NCBI RefSeq assembly: GCF_015097055.1
Contig: NZ_AP023366.1
Location: 906,501 to 970,500 of the forward strand
Origin: Effusibacillus dendaii
GTDB lineage: Bacteria; Bacillota; Bacilli; Tumebacillales; Effusibacillaceae
DNA length: 64,000 nucleotides
Reading direction: 5' to 3'
Part shown: piece by piece, positions 26,233-34,845 of the stretch
Layout: each line of letters starts with the position of its first letter
How positions within the stretch are numbered: position 1 is the stretch's first letter
Translations under genes and position numbers: made by a program
Notes under the pieces: generated by a model
What the model saw: only the letters and a program-made list of their open reading frames with translations
The model's database searches: none
What the model was told of the DNA's origin: nothing

Positions 26233-26759
26233 GTGGATCATATTGTGATCGTCGTGGAAGAAAATCATTCTCACGCTGAGTCGTCGGAAATCCCGATACC
26301 CCTTACATCAATTCGTTACTGCAACAAAGTGCAAATTTTGTAGATTATCACGCAATTGAACATCCGAGTCAGCCGAATTACCTGGATTTATTTTCCGGCT
26401 CGAATCAGGGCGTCACTGATGATTCATGCCCACACCCGTTCAGTGCGCCAAACCTCGCTGCCGAATTGATCCAGGCGAAATTAACTTTTGGCGGCTATTC
26501 AGAGGATTTGCCGACGGTTGGCTTTACGGGTTGCAGCAGTCCAAACACAAGGCATCCCACATACGCTCGAAAACACAATCCATGGGTTAATTTTACAAAC
26601 GTACCGACTGACGTGAACATGCCTTTCACAAACTTTCCAAAGGACTTCAGCCATTTGCCAACCGTTTCTTTCGTCATACCAAATCTTGACCACGATATGC
26701 ACGACGGAACCATCAAACAGGCCGATAATTTTTCACCGATCAGTGAAGTTTGGAAATAA
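26233..26759 (+). pseudogene. Phosphoesterase (AcpA/phospholipase C-like) remnant
   Basis: Reads HVDHIVIVVEENHSHAE, then after one missing base (near 26279) VGNPDTPYINSLLQQSANF, then HPSQPNYLDLFSGSNQGV, GGYSEDLPTVGFTGCSSPN and VSFVIPNLDHDMHDGTIKQA, a typical phosphoesterase-family sequence with metal-binding Glu/Asn and Asp/His residues. The signal peptide end is missing and the 3' part ends abruptly in an unrelated SPISEVWK and stop. It abuts the start of the MFS remnant in divergent orientation. Confidence 0.75.
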
Positions 26760-26776
26760 CATGAGGAAGCCACGCA

Positions 26777-27474
26777 TTATCTGTAATTCAGCCAAACACC
26801 TACACAAAGTGGGAGGACAATCGCCAAGCAAAAGGCAATTTTCACTGCTAAGGGCGGAAATACTCGCGGAAGCAGGAATACATTACGCGTATCGATCATT
26901 TGCCCGACCACCAAGAACCCCAACACGCCGCCAGGCGTCGTCAATCCCGCAAGAGAACGGGCGACAAACGCATCCGCTTCCGAGCAAAGTGAGAGCAACG
27001 ACGCAAGCCCCATCATTGCCAAAACCGACCAAACCGGATGCTGTCCAATCGGAGAAATGACCGATACCGGCACAAACGTTTGTAAGAGACTGGCAACCGC
27101 CGCACTAATTATGACAAACCCGCCCACTTCGAAAAACTCGATCACCGCATGTTCGATCACCGCGCCCGACACTTGCAACACGGTTCGTCCAGGCGTTTTG
27201 GCGCCTGTCGCCGCGATTTCCAACATAGGAAGTTCGTAACAATCATGGTCGTGGTCGTGATGATCACAATTCGTTTCTTTGGTATAACTCGCAATAAAAG
27301 TATAGAAAGTCATTACGAACAAAAGGACGAGAGTGATTGCCAGCAATACCGACAGGTTGGACGAAACGAGTTTATGGTTTCACCTGTCCCGAACAGCTTC
27401 ATCAAAAAAACTGTAAAGCCAAGCAGGATCAATCCTTGCAGAAATCGCCCCGTGTGAATACGAAGTTCGTCCAT
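26777..27474 (-). pseudogene. Fused remnant: TIGR03943/DUF1980 start joined to YcgR-type permease end
   Basis: The first part (MDELRIHTGRFLQGLILLGF, then a helix and a His-rich CDHHDHDHDCYE) is the N-terminus of a TIGR03943 protein. From LPMLEIAATGAKTPGRTVLQ onward the sequence is the C-terminal half of a COG0701 permease (EFFEVGGFVIISAAVASLLQ, CSEADAFVARSL). One base is missing near 27365, so the two parts are in different frames. This fits a deletion between adjacent genes. It follows znuB by 72 bases and may have belonged to the zinc operon. Confidence 0.7.
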
Positions 27475-27546
27475 TTTCGGTCCTCCCGATACGCAACGTC
27501 TTACCCATAGCTTCCAATCAATGTATAAAAATCGCAACCGTTTTTA

Positions 27547-28359
27547 TTAATACCCTTCCTTTAAAACCGTTTTTCTTAAACTGATCGCCCCGATTAGGAA
27601 AAGCAACATCACCAGCACGATCGTTCCGCCCGGCGCCAGATTCAAATAAAACGAAGAGGTTAAACCACCCAGTACCCCAATCAGTGCGATGCCTACAGAT
27701 GTAAGGATCAAAGCTCGAAAACTTTTTGCCAATTGCATGGAGGCAGCTACTGGTATGACAATCAGGGACGATACGAGCAAGACGCCTACGATTCGGATGG
27801 AGACGGAAACGATTAAAGCGGTCATCATCATAAACAATAGATTCAACAAGTAAACACTGACGCCGCTGAGTTGGGCATGTTCTTCGTCAAAAGACATGGC
27901 GAACAGTTTTTTGTAAAATACCCCTACGAAAATCAGAGTAGCTGTCGCCACTCCAAAAACAAACCACAAATCCTGCTTGCTTACGGCTACGATGCTGCCA
28001 AACAGGTAGCTGAAAACGTCCAGGTTGAACCCCTTTCCTAAACCGATCAAGACAACTGCGATCGCGAGACCGGCGGAAAGAACAATCGCGATTGACAACT
28101 CGCCAAACGTTTTGTACGCCTTGCGAAGCTGTTCGATAAAGAGGGAACCGATAAATGCGAAACCCATCGCCGTCAAAATCGGGTACACACCCATCAACAT
28201 CCCGGCAGCCACACCCGCCAATGAAACATGCGCCAGTGTGTCCGCCACCAGAGACAATCTCCTCACGATCAGAAAGGAACCGATTAACGGACACATAACG
28301 GCGATTAGAATTCCCGCCAGAACGGCACGAATCATAAAATCGTACTGAAAAATCTCCAA
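27547..28359 (-). CDS. znuB: Zinc ABC transporter permease ZnuB
   Basis: A 270-residue integral membrane permease of the metal (ABC-3) family, with about 8 helices: FMIRAVLAGILIAVMCPLIG at the N-terminus and a typical SLVADTLAHVSLAGVAAGM segment that couples to the ATPase. The start is taken as TTG at 28359, with GGAGGA upstream and 13 bases after znuC; an internal ATG at 28335 is an alternative. It imports Zn2+ with ZnuA and ZnuC. Confidence 0.9.
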   Translation of the reverse strand: MEIFQYDFMIRAVLAGILIAVMCPLIGSFLIVRRLSLVADTLAHVSLAGVAAGMLMGVYPILTAMGFAFIGSLFIEQLRKAYKTFGELSIAIVLSAGLAIAVVLIGLGKGFNLDVFSYLFGSIVAVSKQDLWFVFGVATATLIFVGVFYKKLFAMSFDEEHAQLSGVSVYLLNLLFMMMTALIVSVSIRIVGVLLVSSLIVIPVAASMQLAKSFRALILTSVGIALIGVLGGLTSSFYLNLAPGGTIVLVMLLFLIGAISLRKTVLKEGY

Positions 28360-28372
28360 CAAGACTTCCTCC

Positions 28373-29128
28373 TCAACCGTGATGATGGTGAACGAGCGAC
28401 ACGTCGTGGCCGTATACGTTCGACAGGTCGCTAACCTGCATAAATTCCTCCGGTTCTCCATGATAATGCAGCGTAGTGTTGATGCATGCAAGCTTTTCCA
28501 CCTTTTTGCTGATGGTGCCGATGTCGTGCGAGACCATCACCATCGTGAACCCGTGTTTTTTATTCAATCTATCAAGCAGATCGTAAAACTGGGCTTGCGC
28601 TTCGGTATCGACGCCCTCGACCGGTTCGTCCAGAATCAGCAGCTGCGGACTTTTGACAATCGCACGAGCGATAAACACCCTCTGTTGCTGCCCGCCCGAC
28701 AAGTCTCCGATTCTTCGATCCTTGAATTCCGTCATGCCTACCAGTTCGAGCGCTTCCAGTGCTTTCTGTCGGTTTTCCGCTCTTTTTCGCCACCAAATCC
28801 CTTTCTGTCCCACCAGTCCCGTTTCGACCACCTCTCGCACGGTAGCGGGAAACCGGGCGTTGAAGGACGAGGCTTTCTGCGAAATGTAGCCAATTTTGTT
28901 CCAATCTTTAAACTGGGCGAGAGGTTGCTCGAACAACGAGACAACCCCTTGCGTCGGGCGCAACAGACCAAGCATCAGCTTCAACGTAGTGGACTTGCCC
29001 CCGCCGTTTGGACCGATGATTCCCAAAAACTCTCCTTCTCGCACAGTCAGATTTATATTCTGTACAGCATCCCTTTCCCCGTATCGGTAGGAAACGCTGT
29101 TTAATTGAATTACAGGTTTCGATTCCAT
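28373..29128 (-). CDS. znuC: Zinc ABC transporter ATPase ZnuC
   Basis: A 251-residue ABC ATPase. Walker A GPNGGGKST, Q-loop YISQKA, signature LSGGQQQR, Walker B LLILDEPVEGVD and the switch His in MVSHD are all present. The C-terminus is His-rich (HHHHG), possibly metal-binding. Its ATG lies next to the znuA stop. Confidence 0.95.
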   Translation of the reverse strand: MESKPVIQLNSVSYRYGERDAVQNINLTVREGEFLGIIGPNGGGKSTTLKLMLGLLRPTQGVVSLFEQPLAQFKDWNKIGYISQKASSFNARFPATVREVVETGLVGQKGIWWRKRAENRQKALEALELVGMTEFKDRRIGDLSGGQQQRVFIARAIVKSPQLLILDEPVEGVDTEAQAQFYDLLDRLNKKHGFTMVMVSHDIGTISKKVEKLACINTTLHYHGEPEEFMQVSDLSNVYGHDVSLVHHHHG

Positions 29129-29129
29129 G

Positions 29130-30086
29130 TCAATTCCCCAATGCTATCGTGAGATTCTTCAAATTCTCTCTCATCTTCGAAATGTAGTCCTCGCCTTGCT
29201 TCAATTCGTCTTCAGACAAGCCCTCGATCGGATTCAGGACGAGCGTCTTCGCACCGATTTCTTTTGCGACCGTATCCGCCACTTTCGGAGAAACAAGCGT
29301 TTCGAAGAAAATGTATTTCACGTCATGCGCACGAGCTTCTTTCACAACATTTGCCATCTCCTTCGGGCTTGGTTCTGCATCCGGCGCCAGACCCATCAGT
29401 GGAATCTGCTGCAGACCGTAACGCTTTGCGAGATAGCCGAACGCCGCGTGCGTGGTGATAATCTCTTTATTCTTTACTTTCCCAAGTTCGGTTTGAAACT
29501 CCTGGTTGAGCGCTTCGAGCTTACTGGTGTATTCTTTCGCGTTCGCTTCGTATTTGTCTTTGTTCTGGGGATCTTTTTGAACAAGTGCTTCGGTGATCTG
29601 TTGAACTTCCTTTTCGGCGTTTACCGGATCGAGCCAGATGTGCGAATCGTATAACGTTTGCTGGTGTTCGTCTCCATGCTCAGGCGCCGTTTCTTCAGCC
29701 TTGAGCAGTTCGATGCCCTTGCTCGCGTCTACCACGACCAGTTTGGATTTGTCGACGCTGTTTAACACCTTTTCGATCCAAGGTTCGAAACCGGCTCCGT
29801 TATATATGAAAACGTCCGCTTGCGAGATTGTCTTCATGTCCTTCGGAGTGGGTTCCCAATCGTGCGGTTCGACACCTGGTTGTATCAAATTGTGAACTTC
29901 AATATTGTCCTTGCCAACATTTTTTGTAAAATCAGCCAACGGATAAAAACTGGTAACCACCTGAATCTTCTTGTTTTCCTGCGGCGCAGAGTCGTTTTTT
30001 TGAGCCGGAGTGGAGCAACCGACCGTCAACATGAACAAGGACCCGACAGCAAGCGAAGAAAACAAACCTTTTGATATCTTGTTCAA
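29130..30086 (-). CDS. znuA: Zinc ABC transporter substrate-binding lipoprotein ZnuA
   Basis: A 318-residue lipoprotein: signal peptide with lipobox LTVGC (Cys about 24), then a cluster A-I metal-binding fold. Likely ligands are His in EPHDWEPTPK, His in DSHIWLDP, His in TTHAAFGYLA and Glu/Asp near the C-terminus. A short His/Glu loop (PEHGDEHQQ) precedes DSHIW, as in zinc-specific members. The start is a TTG at 30086 with GGAGAGGG upstream. First gene of znuACB. Confidence 0.94.
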   Translation of the reverse strand: MNKISKGLFSSLAVGSLFMLTVGCSTPAQKNDSAPQENKKIQVVTSFYPLADFTKNVGKDNIEVHNLIQPGVEPHDWEPTPKDMKTISQADVFIYNGAGFEPWIEKVLNSVDKSKLVVVDASKGIELLKAEETAPEHGDEHQQTLYDSHIWLDPVNAEKEVQQITEALVQKDPQNKDKYEANAKEYTSKLEALNQEFQTELGKVKNKEIITTHAAFGYLAKRYGLQQIPLMGLAPDAEPSPKEMANVVKEARAHDVKYIFFETLVSPKVADTVAKEIGAKTLVLNPIEGLSEDELKQGEDYISKMRENLKNLTIALGN

Positions 30087-30111
30087 TTTAACCCTCTCCC
30101 CAAATCGTAAT

Positions 30112-30132
30112 CGTTCTTATTTACCACATAGG
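30112..30132. promoter_or_regulatory. Zur-box-like site proximal to znuA
   Basis: AAATCGTAATCGTTCTTATTT. The left half equals the Bacillus Zur consensus AAATCGTAA; the right half is degenerate. It lies between the -10 region and the TTG. Confidence 0.6.
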
Positions 30133-30167
30133 CAAGTATATATTCCCACAAGGAGGTCCGTCAATAC

Positions 30168-30187
30168 AAATCGGAAAATTACGATTT
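30168..30187. promoter_or_regulatory. Zur-box-like site upstream of the znuA promoter
   Basis: AAATCGGAAAATTACGATTT. The right half ATTACGATTT is consensus; the spacing is one base shorter than the usual 7-1-7 arrangement. A TTGACG (-35) lies just downstream on the minus strand. Confidence 0.55.
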
Positions 30188-30204
30188 AGAAATTGGAAGA
30201 ATTT

Positions 30205-30648
30205 CTACTGCGGGGTGCCCGCACACGAAGAGCAATAGCCCTGTATTTCGAACCGGTGGTTGGTAACCGTAAAGTTGTCGAGTTTTTCTTGCAAAAATTC
30301 CATCGGGCATTCCGCCACAATTGAAGTCGACCCGCAGCCCAAACAAACCAAATGGTGGTGATGGTGATGACGCGGGTCGTCATGATCGCAAGATAAGCGA
30401 AATTTGCTTGCTTCGTCGTTAAACTCCATTTTTTCTATGATTTCTTTATCCAAAAGCAGCGACAACGTGCGGTAAATCGTGTCATAGCTGACGTTGGGAT
30501 GTTTTTGCTTCACACGCTCGTACAAATCCTTGGCAGCCAAATACTTGTCGCGATTTTCCACGAATATGTCGATGATTTCCTTCCGCTTTCCAGTGAACTT
30601 GTACCCGGCTTGCTTCAATTGCTGCAGAATCTCTTCGCTTCTGTCCAT
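30205..30648 (-). CDS. zur: Fur-family regulator, probable zinc uptake regulator Zur
   Basis: A 147-residue Fur-family repressor. The winged helix (YKFTGKRKEIIDIFVEN, SYDTIYRTLSLLLD) precedes the metal-binding domain with a His run (RHHHHHHLVCLGCG) and two CxxC pairs (CLGC and CSSC) for structural zinc. Location beside znuACB and Zur-like boxes upstream of znuA support Zur rather than Fur or PerR. The ATG at 30648 with AGGAGG is preferred to the GTG at 30654. Confidence 0.9.
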   Translation of the reverse strand: MDRSEEILQQLKQAGYKFTGKRKEIIDIFVENRDKYLAAKDLYERVKQKHPNVSYDTIYRTLSLLLDKEIIEKMEFNDEASKFRLSCDHDDPRHHHHHHLVCLGCGSTSIVAECPMEFLQEKLDNFTVTNHRFEIQGYCSSCAGTPQ

Positions 30649-30686
30649 AGGCACCTCCTGATGTTTCGCAAATCAGATTCATTCCT

Positions 30687-30716
30687 ATTTAACATGAAGT
30701 TTTCGTCGTTTGTCAA
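30687..30716 (-). promoter_or_regulatory. zur promoter
   Basis: TTGACA (30716-30711), 17-18 bases, then GTTAAAT on the minus strand. The IS at 30721 is inserted only 4 bp upstream of the -35 box, with the target duplication overlapping it. Confidence 0.6.
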
Positions 30717-30720
30717 TGCA

Positions 30721-31819
30721 GAGCTTGTTGAATAATTAATTGGCACGTTTCATTCGATATTTTTCCTGATTCGAGTTTATTATCGGTTCCAAGGAGCTTT
30801 CGCACTGGTTGTTCCGGTAGACTTGTCTACCAGCCGATCACAAAGGTAAGCAAAAAGCACCCACATGACATGCCGTCGATACCGCTTTTGTCCAAATAGT
30901 CGTGGGTTTTCGAGGTGATATTGTACCTTTAGGGTCGAAAAGAACCTTTCTGCTGCCGATCTCTTGCGCAACATCCGTTTGCCAAGCCCAGTCTTCACAT
31001 ATCGGATATTTTGTTGTCGATATGGATCTTTGATATTCTCCAGTGACTTCGCTCTTCGGGGGTTCACCTCTGTCGCCAGATGAACACCCGTTTCATTGGC
31101 AGCCTGGAACAAACGTTTGTCGTCGTATGCTCCATCGGCCAAAATCATGAAGATATCGAGTTGCACAACTTTTTTAAGTAGGTGCGGGAGTTGATTGTCG
31201 TAGACATTGGCAGTGGTTAGATCCCATGCCAACGGAATCCTGTCTTCCGAAATAATGGCATGGAGTTTGTAGCCAATGTACCAACCTAATCGGGTTCCCT
31301 TCCCTTTACGAGCTTCTGAATCAAAGCGGGAAGCACGCAAAGAGGTACTGTCCCAAAAACAGATACGGGTTTTTGGTTGCAAGACAATCAGAGCAACTTG
31401 ATAAATGTCTTCATATAGGGTGTCTTCCAGTTCTTGTGCCCGAATACACAGCGTGGAGTAGTCAGGCACAGATGTCAATCCAATTAGAGCCTGGGCAATT
31501 GGATCATGTTGCAAACGCCATTCAAGTTCTCGGAAACCATGAATTCGCTGAAACGCTTGATAAACAAAACATTTTAGGATTTGTACATCCGAATAAAGCT
31601 TGGGACGACCCCTTCGGGGGCTGACTTCCTCCTGAAATTGTTCGAGCAAATGATCAATTCGGGAAAATAACTGTAACAAAGGATTTTCTTTGGTGATGTT
31701 CAGTGCTAGAATCAAACTAGATCCGCCTTTCTTGGTGATGTTTGGTCGCACTTACATCTTACCAACAAATGGCGGATTTTTGTTGTTCATTTCAAGACAA
31801 GGATTTATTCAACAAGCTC
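30721..31819 (-). mobile_element. Complete IS (DDE type) with 15-bp IRs and 6-bp target duplication
   Basis: The ends are perfect inverted repeats GAGCTTGTTGAATAA (30721-30735) and its complement (31805-31819). Direct repeats AATGCA flank it (30715-30720 and 31820-31825). It holds a single intact transposase gene, so insertion was probably recent. Confidence 0.93.
30780..31751 (-). CDS. IS4/IS5-type DDE transposase
   Basis: A 323-residue transposase with the DDE catalytic residues visible: Asp in CFWDSTSLRAS, Asp in ILADGAYDDKRL and Glu in RSAAERFFSTLK. The N-terminal domain (RRGRPKLYSDVQILKCFVYQ) is typical of DDE_Tnp_1 elements. The GTG at 31751 is used; a later start is possible. No frameshift or stop is seen, so it should be active. 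Subfamily not assigned. Confidence 0.88.
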   Translation of the reverse strand: MRPNITKKGGSSLILALNITKENPLLQLFSRIDHLLEQFQEEVSPRRGRPKLYSDVQILKCFVYQAFQRIHGFRELEWRLQHDPIAQALIGLTSVPDYSTLCIRAQELEDTLYEDIYQVALIVLQPKTRICFWDSTSLRASRFDSEARKGKGTRLGWYIGYKLHAIISEDRIPLAWDLTTANVYDNQLPHLLKKVVQLDIFMILADGAYDDKRLFQAANETGVHLATEVNPRRAKSLENIKDPYRQQNIRYVKTGLGKRMLRKRSAAERFFSTLKVQYHLENPRLFGQKRYRRHVMWVLFAYLCDRLVDKSTGTTSAKAPWNR

Positions 31820-31957
31820 AATGCAAACAAAACGGTCCCAACCTACGCGAGGCGGCGACAATTGGCAGAACAATAAAAGATTGTAAATCAATGGGTATGT
31901 TCATCCGATTCATGGGAAAAATGTACCAACGAAACAAATAGATGATCCGCATTTTAT

Positions 31958-32665
31958 TTGTTAAGCGGCAAGAGGAGGGAACTCGACAAATTGCGGGGCG
32001 TTCATACCCACATGAGACGGCTTGTACGGCAGATGAAGACGGTTCGAATGATGCTGGCGGTCACCGTGGGAGTAGGATTTGTCAACGGGGTGTTATTGAT
32101 CATACAATCTTATAATCTGGCACAAGTTGTAAATTATGTTTTTTTGAAACATGCCCGATTGAATCAGATCAAGCCCTGGCTCTGGTTATTATTTGGGCTG
32201 ATTCTGATCCGAGGCGTATTCATATGGTTAAATCAGGCGGTTTCCTCCCATCTGGCAATCCGTTTGGTCATGTTCCTGTTTGCCGTCTTAAGCTATTATA
32301 ATACGAACCTGTTCAGCAAAGTCAGCATCGATCCGGGCGCAATGCCTGTACTGGCAGCCATGACATTATTATCCGTTCCCTTTTTTATTCACACCAAACG
32401 GGATGGATGGGCGTTTTTCATGACCTCACTGACGATTGTATTTTCGTCGGTCACCGTTTTTCTCCATATGTTTCCGCGTGTCATGATCAGCTCTCTGAAT
32501 CCCGATTGGAGTCTGACCATCTATAATGCCGCATCGGGAGCCTACTCGTTGCGCGTTATGACCATTATCACCATCACTGTCTTACCATTTGTTCTGCTCT
32601 ACTAGGCCTGGACATACTGGGTGTTTCGACACCGTTTGCGTCCCGACGGGCATATAGAGTATTGA
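31958..32665 (+). pseudogene. Chimeric remnant cydD'-'cydB
   Basis: About 105 N-terminal codons are the first helices of the CydD ABC exporter subunit (MRRLVRQMKTVRMMLAVTVG, QSYNLAQVVNYVFL). They are joined in frame near 32273 to the C-terminal third of cytochrome bd oxidase subunit CydB (FIHTKRDGWAFFMTSLTIVF, FPRVMISSLNP, SLTIYNAASGAYSLRVMTI). A TAG at 32603 replaces what is usually Gln before AWTYWVF, and the CydB frame resumes to a natural end at 32665. Normal cyd order is A-B-C-D, so a simple deletion cannot make this fusion. Confidence 0.8.
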
Positions 32666-32720
32666 CTGGGTTCACATCCCAAAAAGAAGCCTAACGGGAT
32701 AGCCCGCAAATATTCTTGAC

Positions 32721-33161
32721 TCACTCGCTCCAGTCCACAATCTTCTTCTGTCGGGTGTCATACAGAATCTCGATCGACTTCCTGGCACGGGGAGGAATCC
32801 GACCTTCCGAACGGATACGGACGATGCGAGATACTTGCGTTCCCTGTTTGTTCTTATCAGATGTGGGTTGTCTGCTTTCGACTGTTTGATTTACCTGCGG
32901 TATGGTGATGACCGTTACATCATACACCCCTTCACCGAATGAAACGGACTGAAATCCATCTTGCCACATCGGTTCTTCCTCTATCTTCGCAAGCGCCCGA
33001 AAAATCCCTGCCTCCGCGATATACCGGGTCTGCTGTGCGGTGATGTCCGCCCGAGCAGTTCGATAATCCGCAGCCGACAATCCAAACAGTCCGACGGCCG
33101 TCATCATGCCAATCATCAACAACATCACCGTCAGAAAAAGCGCACTGCCTTTCTCGTTCAA
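32721..33161 (-). CDS. comGG: Competence pseudopilus protein, ComGG/PilX-like
   Basis: A 146-residue minor pilin-like protein: MNEKGSALFLTVMLLMIGMM, then an AYRTARADITAQQTRYIAEAG-like helix. The hydrophobic N-terminal helix lacks the Glu5 of classical pilins, as in PilX and ComGG-type tips. Last gene of the comG operon, 1 base after comGF. Symbol by position. Confidence 0.7.
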   Translation of the reverse strand: MNEKGSALFLTVMLLMIGMMTAVGLFGLSAADYRTARADITAQQTRYIAEAGIFRALAKIEEEPMWQDGFQSVSFGEGVYDVTVITIPQVNQTVESRQPTSDKNKQGTQVSRIVRIRSEGRIPPRARKSIEILYDTRQKKIVDWSE

Positions 33162-33162
33162 T

Positions 33163-33642
33163 TTACCACCTTCTTGCAGCTATTATGGCCTCTTGTTCAG
33201 ACTCTCTGTCAGACCCCTGCAGACCAATTGCAATTTTAACCGCCAAAGACCCAATCTGTTCCGTTCGCCACTTGTTTACCCCTGCCGCAATCACGGAGGA
33301 GCCTTTGTTATTGACCGATCTCAGTAAATTTCCATTGTTGGAGAGCCGATACCGGATCTGATCCTGCCGCAAGTCAACAAACACCAATTCGTCTCCCGAT
33401 TCGATCACCCGTTCTGCCCTGCGAAAGTCCTCTTCGATCAATCTGACCGCCGTCTCGGCCTGCAACCTCGTTTGCACTCCACTGCCGATTGCTGATGCCG
33501 TTTTCTGCCAAACTCCCATCCAGCCCGTTATAACAAGCAAAACTACAGACAACACGAACATCCCTATGAGGATCTCGACGAGCGTCATGCCGCGCTGATC
33601 AGAATTGCCGGACCGGGACGATTGATTCGCAAGAAACGTCAT
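33163..33642 (-). CDS. comGF: Prepilin-type protein, ComGF/PilW-like
   Basis: A 159-residue minor prepilin. The type III leader is cleaved at RG/MTLVEIL (about residue 18), followed by a hydrophobic helix and a globular domain with VRLIEEDFRRAERV and DLRQDQIRYRLSNNGNLLR, typical of PilW/GspJ-like pilins. It overlaps the end of comGE by 44 bases. Confidence 0.75.
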   Translation of the reverse strand: MTFLANQSSRSGNSDQRGMTLVEILIGMFVLSVVLLVITGWMGVWQKTASAIGSGVQTRLQAETAVRLIEEDFRRAERVIESGDELVFVDLRQDQIRYRLSNNGNLLRSVNNKGSSVIAAGVNKWRTEQIGSLAVKIAIGLQGSDRESEQEAIIAARRW

Positions 33643-33994
33643 AAAGCTTCCCCCTTTCCCGAAAACTGACGTTTACCCGCAAATGATCGCCGCCGCTGTC
33701 AGGTGAGCGTGTTATCCGGATGTCATACGGTTCCGCCCCTTTCCTGACAGTTTGCTCATCTGTCAAAATGTGTCCCGCGTACGCTTGTTCCATTTGGTCA
33801 AAAGCCAGTTGGGCAGCCGACCTTGTCTTTACCGCAATCCGCTGCTCACTTTGCAACGTAGCCCAAATCGGAACCAGACTGATAAACACAATCGACAGTA
33901 AAAACAGGGAAACTACCGATTCGACCAGAGAAAACCCTGCTTGCAGCGACCGCTTCGCTCCCCCGCACTTTTCCTCTTCCACGACCCGATTCAT
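33599..33994 (-). CDS. comGE: Prepilin-type protein, ComGE/PilV-like
   Basis: A 131-residue minor prepilin. The cleavage motif QAG/FSLVESVVSLF (about residue 20) precedes a hydrophobic helix. It starts within an ATGA overlap with comGD. Confidence 0.75.
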   Translation of the reverse strand: MNRVVEEEKCGGAKRSLQAGFSLVESVVSLFLLSIVFISLVPIWATLQSEQRIAVKTRSAAQLAFDQMEQAYAGHILTDEQTVRKGAEPYDIRITRSPDSGGDHLRVNVSFRERGKLYDVSCESIVPVRQF

Positions 33995-34485
33995 TTGCTT
34001 CCCCTCGCTTCCTCCAGCTTGATCTGCCCGGAGTGCAGATAAATCGTGATCACCCTCTGTTTTCCCAGCCGATTTTGCAAGGTAACCGATCCTCCTCCAG
34101 CCGGATGGCCGTTTTCGTTAAATTGAATGACCTGCCGATTGAAAGGCAGTTTCCGTTCCGAAAATCTCACCCCTGTCGGCAGCATCACCTCTCTCTGCCT
34201 CTCCGGTCCTGACACAAGATACCGGTTATCATGCACAAATCCAATGGAACAAGGGGTGCCGGTCAGGTTGGCGACCGAACGGCATTCAGCCAGATCGGCT
34301 ACCAGTTGGTTGGCAGCGCTCCGCAGTTGTCGATCGGCGACCACTGACTGGTAAACGGGAACCGCTACGGTAAACACAATGGACAAACAAAACAGGACGA
34401 TCAGCAATTCGGGCAGGCTAAACCCCCAATCATTTTGCAGTCGTGCTGTCCGGATGCTTCGAACAGGTAACAACCGCTTCTTCAT
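33991..34485 (-). CDS. comGD: Prepilin-type protein, ComGD/GspH-like
   Basis: A 164-residue minor prepilin with DWG/FSLPELLIVLFCL and a GspH/FimT-like domain (LRSAANQLVADLAECRSVAN, GTPCSIGFV, IQFNENGHPAGGG). The ATG at 34485 is chosen; the frame is open to 34503. The 5' end overlaps comGC by about 55 bases. Confidence 0.75.
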   Translation of the reverse strand: MKKRLLPVRSIRTARLQNDWGFSLPELLIVLFCLSIVFTVAVPVYQSVVADRQLRSAANQLVADLAECRSVANLTGTPCSIGFVHDNRYLVSGPERQREVMLPTGVRFSERKLPFNRQVIQFNENGHPAGGGSVTLQNRLGKQRVITIYLHSGQIKLEEARGSK

Positions 34486-34771
34486 TTGCCACAGACATCG
34501 CATACGTGCCTCCTTGCGGGCAGACCGGAAGCGTTTGCAAATATTTCTTGCTCACCAGATCTTCCAGTCCGTTTGGCCAACCCCGCTCCGTAAAATAATA
34601 ATTGTCCATTTGCGAACGGATCAATTTTCGATTTCCTTCACAAGCGGTTGCCTGCGCTTTTTCTCCAACCGCTTTTAAATGCGGCAACGAGATGGCGACA
34701 ATCACCGAAATTACGAACAGAGAAATGACCAGTTCGACCAGTGTAAATCCCTTTTCTCCTGCCTGATTCAT
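34430..34771 (-). CDS. comGC: Major competence pseudopilin ComGC
   Basis: A 113-residue prepilin with the strongest N-terminal motif of the set, EKG/FTLVELVISLFVIS, then HLKAVGEKAQATACEGNRKLI. The C-terminus holds a Cys pair (LPVCPQGG, VTCSKHP), fitting the structural disulfide of ComGC-type pilins. The start at 34771 is nearer the leader than the open frame to 34849. Confidence 0.85.
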   Translation of the reverse strand: MNQAGEKGFTLVELVISLFVISVIVAISLPHLKAVGEKAQATACEGNRKLIRSQMDNYYFTERGWPNGLEDLVSKKYLQTLPVCPQGGTYAMSVANEEAVVTCSKHPDSTTAK

Positions 34772-34845
34772 GCTATCCACCCCCTTTGGGTTCATAGTGA
34801 GACCTGGCGTCTCTGCCGCCATGGCGAAACTTGTGCCCTTTGGGT

